Shown piece after piece: positions 1 through 11,670 of a DNA stretch of 64,000 nt. The stretch comes from Corbicula japonica (taxonomy: Eukaryota > Mollusca > Bivalvia > Venerida > Cyrenidae). The stretch is taken from contig JAZAYU010000010.1 of the NCBI GenBank assembly GCA_038501625.1, positions 4,796,912 through 4,860,911 of the forward strand, in the 5' to 3' direction. The notes under the pieces are model-generated. The model had not been told where the DNA came from. It made no database searches and was given only the letters and a program-made list of their open reading frames with translations. Position numbers and translations under genes: made by a program. How positions within the stretch are numbered: the stretch's first letter is position 1; the number at the start of each line of letters is the position of its first letter.

Positions 1-2689
1 TTTTAAACAACAAGCATTCATATTCGGAAAGGAAACTTGTTTACACAAAAATAACTTTATTTCAATGGCTGAAGCAATAGAAAACAGGAACTCTTATTAA
101 AATTATGAAAAAATGCTCACTTTCAAAACGGAAATTGTACGACTTTTTTGCCAATGTTTCTATTATCAAGTTAGTTGGATTTTGATACCTTGATGTCTTA
201 AATTTGCTCAAATTACATGGAAAACTCAAGGAAACATCTAGTTCTCTTGATAAAATTTCATTTGCATGATGTACAATCTAAATTTCATTAGAAATTACAA
301 CCCGTGAAAGTGTAAGCAATTTTGGACAGCAATAATTTCGGATACGTTTGTTTCCACAATTATTCTAAGGTTTTATTATTTTTGTAAGTAACTTATAAAA
401 TTTGACTATCACATAAATTGGCAAAAATCTCACCTATAATATCACAAAGTATCACTACGTGACACACAGAACTAAGGATACACTTTCAATTTAAACAAGA
501 TTGTACTCTGGCTGTTCTGTTGTCAGAGTTAGTCACATGATAATTCATTGATTCAGATTTGTTTGAAAAAGCATATTCACCTATTCACCAACCCCTACCC
601 ACCCAAAAACAAACAAAAAAAAACACTACAACAACAACTTCAGTTTACGTGTGCTGAAAAGTGCCCTTTTGCTAGCGAAAAACACATATTTGCCCCTGCC
701 CCTTTTTGACAGCACCCAGCACCCTGCCCTTTTTTAATCCTGGATACAACACTAAATAGACTCCTGTCCTTTAAAACAAAATCATCAGTTATAATTGACA
801 TAAAATATTAATCATGAATGAAGTGTTAGAAATGTGTTTACAGCTTATATTAATATGGCAGTGGCTAATGAGATACCTAGACTGGCAGGTTAGAGGTCCA
901 GTAACCAGTACCTATAAGAATATAAACTTTTTAATCAGAATAATTATACTAAAATATTTGCTTTATCAGAAACATAGACAGGAATGAAAGCTCTAGGATA
1001 ATTTAGATACATATTCTTTAAGAAAATTTCACAGGCCTCTAGGTGATTTAATGGACACAAAGAGAGTACACAGATATTGTTCTACACAAGTCTATGTCAA
1101 TTCAAAAGAATTGTTGGCAACACAAATACACCATAATCTCCGTCGAGTTTTTGTTACGATTAGGCAAGAATTGGATTTTTATTTTACACGCACATGATAT
1201 TTCTATCAAAAAGTTGTAAACATATTTACATTACAAAATAATTCTAACAAATTCAGTTTCAGATGTTAACATCAGTATGGCCTGTATCCTGTTTAATAAA
1301 CATTGCACATTTTAAACCATTATAAATATTTTACGAACTTCTTTTAATTTTACTTATGGTCTACCAATGATTAAAAACATGTCATAAGTTTATTACATCA
1401 GTAGAACTTGATTTTCTAATATTGATTACAGAACCTCTAGACAGTCCTTACAGGACTGGGTTCAGTCCTTACAGGACTGGGTAGAGAATTGGTTACCAGA
1501 CCTCTAGCATGTAAGTCAAGGTATCATGATCTCTAGCTTCTGTCAGAACAGCCTGTTTCTTCTAGTTTGACATGTAATTGCTAATTATTATATTCACTTA
1601 GGATATATACAACAGTGGATATGCCACATCTATTATAATGAGTAAAATAGTACAGGAAGCCTTTAATTATTTAAAATCAAATTTGATCATTTCAGCAGAC
1701 ACTGGGTGTTCAATGCACAAAAAGCCCAGCGGCTTTTTAGCAAGCAGTGCAGGGGTGAAGGGGTGATAGCCCACTTAAACTTATAATAAATAAAATTTGT
1801 TTTGCACACAACCTACCAGAATTAGCTCACAAGCAATGCTCTATACTTAAATGTTGGGATCCGCTAAACTAGATGCGTCTCGCTCTCAAAGTGGGACTAT
1901 TCCGAACAATTCTCTATCAGGCCTTTACATTAACAGTAAGTTTGATATAAGAGCTGTTGTATACTGAAAACATCTTACACTAGCAAGGAAAACTGACTTT
2001 CTAACAACGGACTACAACACTCAAAAGATGTATAAGATATCTTCCGAAAACTTTATACAAATTATACTAATCACTGCTAATTGAATCTTCATCTGGTAAA
2101 CATTTTGTGACTTCCTGCGAGGTATTTTATTACGGCACATTCAATTAATCATTAGTTTTGGTCATTACAAGCATTACCTAGTTTTATCATTAGGGTCAAA
2201 ATCTTGAGCCATGGTGTCTTCTTTTTATGGCGACATTGGGGATTTATACAAAATTTCCGTACTAATTTGCCTAATATGGCGCAGAGTCAGTTAGGAGTTA
2301 TTCCCCTTGACCGAATTTACCCAAAGATAATTTTACGAAGACCACTGTTATAAATAGACTTTTTCAATGTCAATGGTTACTTGCCACTAAATATTTAAGG
2401 TGTTATAACGATTCGTGCGTGTTGATCATATGATAAACAAATGTTTATTTAGATATTCGTGCATGAAACTTAATTAAGGATTTAAATTATAAATACTCTT
2501 CGCCTTCAATTTATTTTGAAATTGAATTTATTCCAAATGGAACTAACAAGTATGGGTCATCCAAACGAAGTAACTGAGTAAGTGGGCCAATTTAAAACGA
2601 GAAATTACAAGAAGATTGCATAAAAAAGTGGCAAAACAGGTTCTTACGAAAGACTTACATTATACAGCGGGAATGACATAAGGTGCAAG
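1..2689. other. Intergenic, no gene recognised
   Basis: AT-rich sequence in which I see no supported coding exon on either strand. Around 590-750 there is a C/A-rich stretch that looks like the end of a dispersed repeat, but I have no second copy in this window to prove it. A short direct repeat of about 18 bases lies at 1440-1480. Confidence 0.5.
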
Positions 2690-3260
2690 TGCTTTGGAGA
2701 TGGAGCCGCAAGAGCCGCGGTTGCGGCCACAATATTTCGGTAAGCCGCGGTACCGACGACCACGGCTCAATAGTAAGGGTTCTCTTTGGCGTTAATGCTA
2801 TGCCATTAACAGAAAAAAATTGTTAAAATGCTTTAAGTTTAGATCGTCGTTGTATTTGCTTGAAAATCAGTATCGGTTTAGCTAATACACTGTCCAATGT
2901 CAACGTCTACGAAACGGCGGAATGTCGCGGGATTTCTTCAGGGTGTTAAAGTCACGGTTGAGTAAGAAGCCTATTCCAGTTAAATGCATCGAAATAATTA
3001 ACACTATTGAGAGTATGTGAAACAATATTATATGCAAATACTAGGGTCAGCATAGTAAAATATTGAAGAAGTTAAGTGATAATTATGAGGGCTTAAACTT
3101 TTATAGGGCCTAATATTTTATTTCATAAATTAACATCATTTACTAAGGATTCAAAGTCGGATTCTAGATTGTCAGAAAGGGAGTTCGTTTAGGGTAGTCA
3201 TAGGATAGTTACAAAAGGGGATTCGATCAACCCTAAAAAGAAACCCTCTGGATCCGCCAC
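2690..3260 (-). repeat. Diverged, inverted partial copy of the long repeat block
   Basis: The reverse complement of this stretch resembles 7800-8230 (copy A of the long block) and 49130-49570 (copy B): the same order of landmarks is seen (GATTCGATCA, a 'AGAAAGGG..TTCGTTAGGG'-like segment, 'GTTGAGTAAG', 'CGCGGGATTTC'), with many substitutions and small indels. It is the oldest-looking copy of this family in the window. Confidence 0.6.
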
Positions 3261-3639
3261 TGCGGAACATCCAGTAAATATGGATATAACATTATTACTG
3301 ATGCATTTTTGATGTACAAAGAATATATATTAAAGAAAGAATAGACGTCTCATTTATAAACAGTGATCTAGCAGTAATTCAGCATAAAAATAATTAAAGC
3401 GTTTGGTATACCCAATGACTACCTATATTAATTAAATATAAATGAGTAACTTTTTTTTTATATATCGGCATATCATTGCTATACAGCAAAAATCATCTAT
3501 TCCGCGACCCAAACTGTTCAAATCGCTTCTACGCACCTGTGGTGTGCTTATTAGATCTGTGTCTTTAGGCAATGCATTTCCGAGAATTACGGATGATAAG
3601 CACATCACCGATACGGCCTAGATGGGCAGACATTACGGC

Positions 3640-3870
3640 CCAAGATAATTTGAATGAACGGGGATACTTTTAACAGCCGCCACACGGCACAAACAACGCT
3701 ACTCTGATATTAAAATAAGATGAAAAAGGAAATATAAAACCACCGAACGCAACACAAATTAATATATTGCAGGCTCAGTTTGATTGAGCCTTTTCATGTG
3801 CAGTAATGGAAATGCATATTACTGCCCATGTCGCCTAGCCCTGGGTTGAGCGCAACTCAACGTTTACACC
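3640..3870 (+). repeat. Dispersed repeat, 'GCAGGCTCGG..GAGCC' family
   Basis: Shares a recognisable series of words with 17585-17705, 26500-26575, 38855-39150, 43820-43990, 52440-52545 and 63475-63720: an 'acagccgccacac' segment, then 'gaaaatattgcaggctc', 'gagcctgttcatg', 'aatggaaatgcatattac' and a 'gggttgagcgcaactca' end. Probably a short interspersed element; the class is not established. Confidence 0.65.
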
Positions 3871-4279
3871 AATGAAGAGTACAATGTTGTTCCATCCCAA
3901 ACTCTAGCAGTAGATTTTTATCGGGAAAATTAATCACGTAAACCTTGCAATGAAATCATAACCTGGGCCGGGAAGAGTATATATGCAATGGCCACTGTAA
4001 GATTCATGTCATATACTAGTGTTTGATTCCAAATTACATGTTTATGATCAGCTTTTACTTTCTTTCCGGCAATTATAGGCTATGTAGGACTCAAATCGTG
4101 GGCCAGTGCCAAATCGTAGGCTAATTTCAAGTTCGAAGGCCATTTTCCCGATTGTGGGCCGATTAGCATGCATAAGCTCAAAATCATAGACCATTTTCGA
4201 TTTAGTATCTTATCAGAACTGGCGTTAAATTATAAGCCGACCAAAATGTTATTTCTTATAAATTGAAACTATGTTTATC

Positions 4280-4545
4280 GTTTTGTAATGATGGTGCTTC
4301 TAGCTGGGAGCAAACCCGCACCGTCACGGCGACAGCGCCTAACACTGCAATTCCTGCGACGCAACCAACTGAGCTAGCCGGGACAACCACAAAAAGGTTG
4401 ATCGGATAACCCTGATATACCTAACCATCACTGCATGGCATCGGATACGGTTTTTTACTGATAAAAGTACTGACTATACGTACGGAGAGACACAAATAGC
4501 GCTACCGTGAATTTCAAATGATAGTGCCTCTAGCTGGGAGCGAAA
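4280..4545 (-). repeat. tRNA-like repeat unit (pol III box A and box B), minus strand
   Basis: The reverse strand at about 4290-4390 reads as a tRNA-like module with a box A ('TAGCTCAGTTGG') and a box B-like 'GGGTTTGCTCCC' about 60 bases later. The acceptor stem cannot close, so it is not a functional tRNA. Related modules lie at 35425-35545, 44180-44400, 55745-55945 and 60140-60445. In all good copies the same conserved non-tRNA sequence lies 5' of the tRNA-like part. Confidence 0.65.
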
Positions 4546-5305
4546 GAGCGAAAACGATTCTGGAACATTTCCGGCTAGTTTGTCATTGTATATTTCAACC
4601 TGAAGTCGAAATCTATTACCGCTTAGATCTTTATACTGCAGCTGATATTTAATGATAAAGGATTGAGATTATATGCATTATATACTGTGAACAAAAACAT
4701 TAAACTGCCTTGCAGAATTGCTTGTTTTCTTTTTGAGTTTAGTAATAAAGATTGTAATTGACTAATCTTTCTGAAGGGAATCAATGAAACTTTTAATAAT
4801 GATACACAATGAAAAGATTTGCAGTATATCCGGAAACCATAGCTGAAACGTAGAATTTGTACAATTATTGCCTGTTTAATGAAATATTATCGTTTTTCGT
4901 GAGTGACCTAACGAATAAAGATATAAAGTCCCTGTCCACCCAGAACCATAGCAGTATAACTCTTATTTTAGTATTCTTATTTCCCATTTTTACAATTCTC
5001 TCGTATTTGTTGGCATATCTAATATTAACAAAAGAAATTGAATATATCTGATTAATGTATGTGCAAGAACTTCTTTCTTAAGTCACAGATTAATCGATTT
5101 TCTCCCTCTCGATCAAGCTAATGTCAGAACATCTTTCGAGGAGCATTAATCAGTTGTTTCAAAATTTGTTTATACCTGTATATCTAAAATTTAATATGAA
5201 TGAGCTTTCTTGTATTTCTCTTGACATTCGATCACATATATTTTAGGGTACTTTTTCACACTTCATAATGAAGCGCAAAGCAATAAATATTACACATGAC
5301 GATAT

Positions 5306-5745
5306 TTATTTTCCAACAACTTGCGAATTATCAAAGTGTTGATACAATAAAAATCCAGAGAACGAGGAGAAATGTTGACCGACGAATCCATCATCCAACT
5401 GGGAATTCTTGACCGTTACTGTGGCACCCGCCTTAAGTTCTTTCACAAATGCATGAGACGACTGGTCATACGGTGTAACACAAATCATTGAAAAGGAGAC
5501 TCCGTCCACGTCAATGTAAGCGTAGTAGTGCCCGGCTAAGTGGGTGTCAAGCGCCATCATTGTCACGTGAAAAACGTACAACCCATCAACAGGTGCAACG
5601 AAAGCGCCGTGAAAATTGTTATATGCATGTCCAACATTGGTTACCACTTTGTCAAATACGATAATGGACTTGGCTCCTATGTGTTGAACGTCATGTTGAG
5701 AGTGTGTAGCGTAAAATGCTACTTCTGTTTCCACTGATCGACGAA
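5306..5745 (-). CDS. Exon 2 of the C1q gene (C1q domain)
   Basis: Begins after TTGCAG in phase 1 and encodes an RRS linker and the whole C1q domain, ending in TAA. An AATAAA on the minus strand (5305-5310) overlaps the stop codon, so the real polyadenylation signal is probably farther downstream. Confidence 0.88.
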
Positions 5746-8700
5746 CTGCAAATTAGAAATTACAGGTTACACCTAACACCAATCTCACTAAAGTCAAATC
5801 TAACAAAATGTTAGATCTGATGACGGCCCGCAGACACCGTACATAAGTAATAGCGGTTTTCCCAATTACTATTTTTAGAAACTGTCAACAAAGGAATCAT
5901 GATTTATTACGCTCGCAAAATGATCTGAAGATGTCATTACATTAGAAATGAATGCAATACGACTTAAACACATATATCTATAGTAAATTATGTCTTACGA
6001 AAGCTGTCGACACTTCCCATGGTTCAAAATATTATTTTTACTTTCACTTTTGCGATTTTGTAGGCGACAATCTGATTGGTTCAAAGGGTTAGCGATAAAA
6101 ACACGTTTTAGTTACTCGTCGTCAGATCCTGAAAGCGTAGCGTTTTTCAGGAAATGATTTTAATCAGATTGACCTAACACCAAACATAAATCTAGTTCAA
6201 AGAAGATATATGCAAATTTAAGATAAAATCACTACAGAAATAATACTTCTCTGAAAACAAGGAGAACACCCCGCACATGAAATGTACACTACTAATGATA
6301 CTAATATACCACATATTTCAATATTTCCATCTGGAAGAGATCCCACCTTAAGTATTGATGCTTTCTCTCAATAAATCCCACAGAACAGCCTAAAGCTCTA
6401 ATGGATTTAATAATTGTTATCTTAAAGGTGAACAAGTAAAAAATTGCTGCTAATGCACGGCCTAAAAAGCGAGCTGTTTGTGTCAAACCATTCCATTTTA
6501 ACTATTTGTAAACCTGTTTAAAATGTGTATTATGCCTATTTGATTATTTGGTTGTTTTAGCCATCGTTATTCATCTTGGTTAGGGGAAATGAGAAAATCA
6601 GGGAAACTACTCAGCGCATATATCGTGGGTGGGTTGAGCGCAACACGGTTGTGTCACTTTTTATAAATGTTTTCAGTATTAACAAAAAACTAATTTGTTA
6701 TTCTCATATTTGAATGTTTATAATATACATATGAACTTATAAGAAGAAATGTTAAAAAATAATTTCCAAAAGAGATATTTATAAATATATGACTAACAAC
6801 CGTTTTCCACTTAAAATTTTACATAAATGAGAACAATGATTTTTTTATTGCAAAAGAGATCGTTGAATACAACTATATATTAAAAACATTTGGTTTTAAG
6901 CCATTCATAGTTCATGGTAACTGGTAAGGGGATTTCTGTTAATCAAACCCCACTAATGACAATTTGAATTCATGCTTATATTTTATATTTTATAAATTAT
7001 GTACATATAAAGACTGAGTTACATCTCTATTCCATTTACAATTCATCCCAGTTAAGTCAATGCCTTTTTGTGCAACATGGTTTTGAGTTTCAACCGTATT
7101 GCACACAAAATTTATTCAATATGAGATTTAGCCGTAGGATTTATTTGCAATATTTAGTGGTTTTTTTTTTCAAACAGATTTTTCTTTAATCATAATTATT
7201 ATGTACAATGTATTAATATAAAATGAGCCATATTATGCAAAAAAGTCATTTTTCAAAAAAAGTGGAATTACAACTTTATTGCGCTCAACCCACGATTATT
7301 GTTTATTCTGATCAGGGTCGATCTATGATTTTACTTTTTGGGCTACGTTTGCCTTAATCGTAAAATCATTCTAAAGAAACATCACGTACGCGCGATCAAG
7401 AGCGATTTTAACACTGGGACCGCGGAGGAGATGATTTTGGCTGCATAACAGTGGCATGTCGAGATAAAAAGTTACTTATTTATAATACAATTATATGTTA
7501 TCATTTGATAAATAAAACGTTAAAATCATTAGTATACTGAAATACTGCAAGCAATAATAGGATCCCAGTTCATTAATTTGACATCGATTCTCTATAATAT
7601 ATAAACCTAATAATAATTTTACATAAATGTGAAAACAAAAGATGCATCAGTAATAATGTTTCATCCATACTTATTGAATGTTTTAGGGGCGGATCAATAG
7701 TCGTTGTTTTGTTTGTTTGTTTGTTCTTGTTTTGTTTTTTTGTTTGTTTTTTTTATGGGGTGGGGGAGGGGGGGTTGCGGGTGTGATCGAACCCCGTTTG
7801 ATGCAGAATTATTTAAATTTCACGGAGATCTTGCTTATTTTGGAAATTATCATGTAACTATCATAAGACTTCCCCTAACGAACCCCTTTCTGAAAATTTA
7901 GCCTCCGACCCTGTTCTTTGAATACGACATTGTTTTCCATATTCTGTGTAGCGCTACTTATTCCATACATTTAACTGGTATTACCTCCTTACTCAACCAT
8001 GGCTTTAATACACTGAGGAAATCCCGCAACATATCGCCATTTCCTGGATGTTATGTATTATGTATTCGGCAAGCCGACAACGATTTTCATGCAAAAAAAC
8101 GAAGATCTGATGGTAGGAGTATATTGTTAATGGCATCGCATAGGCGCCCAAGAACCCTTATGTTTGAGCCGTGGCCGCCGGGGTTAGCGGTCTCTGCTCT
8201 TGCGGTCACAGCTCCTATGCGCCTATACATGACCTACCTTTTTATTCTTGAAATTGCTAAAGCAGTGTAGCGATGATCTATCCATGTTAATTCATTTCGG
8301 CTGATAACAACAGCAATCTACATCATGCTTTACCTCTTTTGTCTGTTCCCTTCCCTTCTAAGGCATAGGCCTTTCTGTCATCAAGTTGACAGATGTTGGG
8401 TAGTTTAGGCCTATGCCTGTCTTGTACAGTTTGGACACAAATAGCGTAGGTTTGAATCTAAAGGGGAATATAATCAGCAAGATGCAAAGTAACATAACTT
8501 TGAAATGCTGCGCGATTTTAAAGAAATTTGATGAGGAGAAGGTGCTCGTAAATGCCATTTACTTAAGAAGGAAATCAGTTTTCTGATGCGGTGCCTGTTT
8601 ACATAAAATTTGCCCTTGTTTACATTAGCAAACCGAAACCACAATACCAAATTTCAACAGAAATCGACACAATGCTTGATGGATCATTTGCATTTAATTT

Positions 8701-9866
8701 ACATGTAGATATAAATTTAGGCCAATGACTATTAGATAGTACAATGATTTGTGCATTTAATGATTGGTGCTTCATTTGCATTTAATTTATTTGCAAATTT
8801 AAGCCCATACCTGTTAGTTATCACAATGCTTTGTTCCAATTCGCATATTGAAAAGTAAACTAAATACTAATTACTATTATTGCGAAAGTAAAATACTTAT
8901 TTAATATGAGAAATGTATCAAACCGATTAACAGTCACTTATATTGATTATCCGACAGATGTCGAAACTGGTACAGAAAGCTATAAATAGATTGGCCAAAA
9001 CATGATCTACAGCTTTAGAGAACCATCGTCTGGATCCACTTTTATTCGAATGTGATAACCATTAATGGTTACAGACCACATATTAATGTTGATCCGGCAT
9101 GTAATCTCACAAATAGGCCAGAATTGATTGAGAACAATGGAAATTGAAATGTAAAAAAGAAAATGATGTTCGGAAAATAAATGATTTGAGTAGTAATTAA
9201 ATTAGAAGCACGTTTTTTGACAAATTGTATACAAAAGTTCCGCGACTTGGGCTAAAATGCCGAAAAGTTTACCGTTTAGGCTATGATAAGAGTCGGATTT
9301 TAATATGTTTTAAGTTGGTTCTAAATATAAGATTTCAAAGGCTTGACCCAATAGCAAATTCGAAATTTGATGAATTGCTAAAGTGGGAGTCTATAGGATT
9401 TGATTTAGTGGTCTATAGCCTAAACAGTCACGTGCTCCTCCATGTTACATCTCAATTCGTTATATCAATATACACGGCCTTGAGAGGCCGTGTAATAAAA
9501 GTGCAGCTGTTGTTATAATGAATGGCAAAGACTGTATTGCTAAGGTCAATAAACCACTCGAAGTAATGGCAAACCTATTGACGTTTTTCTGCCTTCATTG
9601 GATTCCTTCACATCCAGATCGTCAACATCAGCTGCTACGATTTCGGTTTCTTGTGTGCTTGTCCTATATTTAAGCTCAACTAGCTGTGCGTTTATGTCGT
9701 TTATTTGATTTAGAAATTTAGAATCTTTTTCCTTAAATTCAACTTCCATGCTCTGGATTTTTGCTTTTAACGACAAGGTTTCGCGTTTGTTTTCATTGTC
9801 GTTATATTCTAGTTTTTCAATCCTTTCTATTAGCACTGTAATTTTGTCATCGCCATCGAAAGCCAT
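5306..9866 (-). CDS. Coiled-coil + C1q domain-containing protein (two exons)
   Basis: Two minus-strand exons join in phase: 9575-9866 (97 codons plus 1 base, donor GTTTGC) and 5306-5745 (acceptor TTGCAG, 2 bases plus 146 codons including TAA), giving 243 residues. Residues 1-97 are charged and heptad-rich, with a predicted coiled coil at about 10-70. Residues about 103-237 form a C1q (gC1q) domain: it opens with VAFYATHS, has the family core GAFVAPVDGLYVF and ends in a FSGFLLYQHF strand. C1q-domain proteins form trimers and bivalves use many as secreted pattern-recognition lectins. I see no signal peptide downstream of the ATG at 9866; either the protein is cytoplasmic, as for some family members, or the true first exon is missing. 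The intron (9574-5746) carries copy A of the long repeat. The domain call is firm; the joined model is an inference from matching phases. Confidence 0.85.
6430..9475. repeat. Long repeat block, copy A
   Basis: About 2.8 kb (6660-9475) is nearly identical and collinear with 46650-50815, apart from an insertion in copy B. The first part (6430-6690) matches 46013-46285 in inverted orientation. Contains poly-T/G microsatellite at 7704-7775 and no convincing intact gene. It lies wholly within the intron of the C1q gene. Confidence 0.85.
6618..7308. mobile_element. Non-autonomous element with ~35-bp terminal inverted repeats inside copy A
   Basis: The left end contains GTGGGTTGAGCGCAACACGG followed by GTTGTGTCACTTTTT; the right end is its imperfect inverse, AAAAAGTGGAATTACAAC.. 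then TTGCGCTCAACCCAC. No transposase ORF lies between them, so this looks like a MITE-type or foldback derivative of about 0.68 kb. Confidence 0.6.
9475..9506. repeat. Short hairpin motif CACGGCCT..AGGCCGTG
   Basis: A hairpin of about 9-bp stem (ACACGGCCT TGAG AGGCCGTGT) preceded by TATCAATAT. The same ~35-base string recurs at 54249-54285, where it directly follows the inverted end of another element. In copy B of the long block this position holds a different repeat, so the hairpin marks a repeat junction. Confidence 0.6.
9575..9866 (-). CDS. Exon 1 of the C1q gene (coiled coil)
   Basis: ATG at 9866-9864 followed by an acidic, leucine-containing heptad region (ITVLIERIEKLEY and later segments). 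Directly upstream of the ATG and in the same frame lies a hydrophobic stretch (about 12 residues rich in L and F, ending APNA) that looks like a signal-peptide core. It has no ATG in frame; an ATG lies just upstream in another frame. Confidence 0.7.
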
Positions 9867-10869
9867 AGCATTAGGTGCAAATAAGAAAAACGAAAGACAT
9901 TATCCACTGTTATCCTTCGATGTACAGTAGAACAGATCTGAAATATTTTATCAGATATGTGAGAAATTTAGGACATTGTCGCCTTAGCTAAAACCATGTA
10001 CGCTTGTTATCTTGATATTAAATAATAATTGAAAATCACGATAATCATGGAGCGAAAACGGACACGGCGTATATTTGTTTGTGAGATTTTATGTGAAAAC
10101 TCATCCTGGTGTCCATTAGACCGAGGATAGCCCGAATTTACAGTTTTCCGTAAAGTTTATTAGCAAGTGTGTAGCATCAAGAATAAATGCCACTTTACGG
10201 TGTCTATCACTGGTTATTTATTGTCGGTCATCCTGATGACCGACATATTATAATGGACCAAACTTGAGCTTTCTACCTGAACACCGGTTAACAGCGATGT
10301 AAAGCAAAGTTCACGGACCAGACGGAACGGATAGTTTAGAAAAGTAGACTCTTACTAAGTCGTTATTTATGGATAGACTCTTACTCAGTCGTTATCTATG
10401 AAAACCTAGAGGCCTCTTATTGGATGTTAAATGACGTCATATATGGAGTCTGTACCTATTCTTAAATTCTCTCTCCAGCTTCTGATCAGCTAGGCTTATT
10501 ACTCATAAAGATATTTTCGACGAAGAACAATAAACATATACATGGATTTTGTCTAGTAAATGTATACTGTGTATGATAAACAAAAGATGCACAGCTTATG
10601 ACTCTATTAGCAACTACAATGTGTAGAGAGCACTGAACAGAGATTAGCTAATTTTGTTGCTTTATTTTCTTATCTACGAACTTCTGCAGCATTTTGTGAA
10701 ACTCGGGGACAGGGGTATCACGGGGAACGTTTTTCATGTTTAAGCTAGCTCGATATGGATTACATTCGTCATTACTTTGATAAGTTTGCTAAACTGTAAT
10801 CTTGCATTTTGCCACTCAACTGGTTATTAAAGTTTTATAATGTTTTGAATGTAAAAAATATCATTCGAA
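9867..10869. repeat. Intergenic with 'GGTCATCCTGATGACC' repeat
   Basis: At 10222-10340 lies a repeat beginning TGTCGGTCATCCTGATGACC, shared with 45091-45190 and, in shortened form, with the end of copy B at 50805-50890. A 28-base unit is tandemly duplicated at about 10347-10400. No gene recognised. Confidence 0.6.
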
Positions 10870-11670
10870 CATCAGAACACACATTTTTGCAGGAATCTTT
10901 AATAGGGTCATGAAACTGACAATAATAGACAATACATGTCAAGTTTTAGCTTTCCAAAGTTTTAATTTGGTTTTGAAGCTACAAAATAATCTTTGGAACA
11001 TGCGAAAACACATATTTTTGCGGAAGTTTCAAATCGAGTCATGAAACTGTCAATAATAGACAAAACAAAATTATGCTTTCCAAAAAGCTAGTCGGTCATT
11101 AGCATAACTCTTTTAACAAACAAAGACGGCGCTAAAGTGCATACTTTAGGCAAATTTGAAATTAACGCGTTTGGTTATTATTGGAAGACATAAGACATTC
11201 TAAGTAAATACCAACATTCTAACGAAATTGTTCTAGATCAGAAAGAGCAATGTTATACCAGTGAGTCCCGGCCAGACTGTGTGAACATTTTTCTCTCCCA
11301 CTCTGTGACAGTGAAAAACTTTGTTTTTAAACATATTCTGAAGCTTTTGGTATATATTTACAGCTTGATTATCGTTGCTTTCTAACACTTTGTGACACAA
11401 AATAGTGTTTGATAAACTTTTCAATTTCGGTTTACCTTCAGGTGAATTATTTTGTTTGCAAACAGGGTTAGTTTTATCACCTGCTTAAATACATCTCCTT
11501 CGAAAGTAGGAATACCTATAAATAAACTTACATTTTTGTATGACATCCAAATAATATAAAGCGCTTTAATTTCAAGTGGCTTAAAGTTTACACTTTTGTG
11601 ACGTCTTCTTAAAAGGTTGTGCTAATGACCGACTAGCTTTTTGGAAAGCTAAAACTTGTACTTACTTATA
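10870..11670. mobile_element. Inverted-repeat element with 'AGCTAGTCGGTCATTAGCA' ends
   Basis: Between 11068 and 11662 a ~590-bp element is bounded by inverted copies of a ~35-base end (AGCTTTCCAAAAAGCT then AGTCGGTCATTAGCA) that continue into imperfect subterminal repeats. Related sequence occurs at 46319-46460 and 51300-51660, and an isolated inverted end at 54214-54252. Just outside it, 10870-11065 is an imperfect tandem duplication of ~110-130 bp. No transposase recognised. Confidence 0.65.

Noticed and set aside
8358..8558. 66-codon frame repeated at 49702-49902
   Set aside because: Its conservation follows from the recent duplication of the long block; no recognised motif.
9225..9518. 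97-codon plus-strand frame, similar to 50661-50957
   Set aside because: Duplicated block sequence; the C-terminal parts differ because unrelated repeats follow, and no domain is seen.
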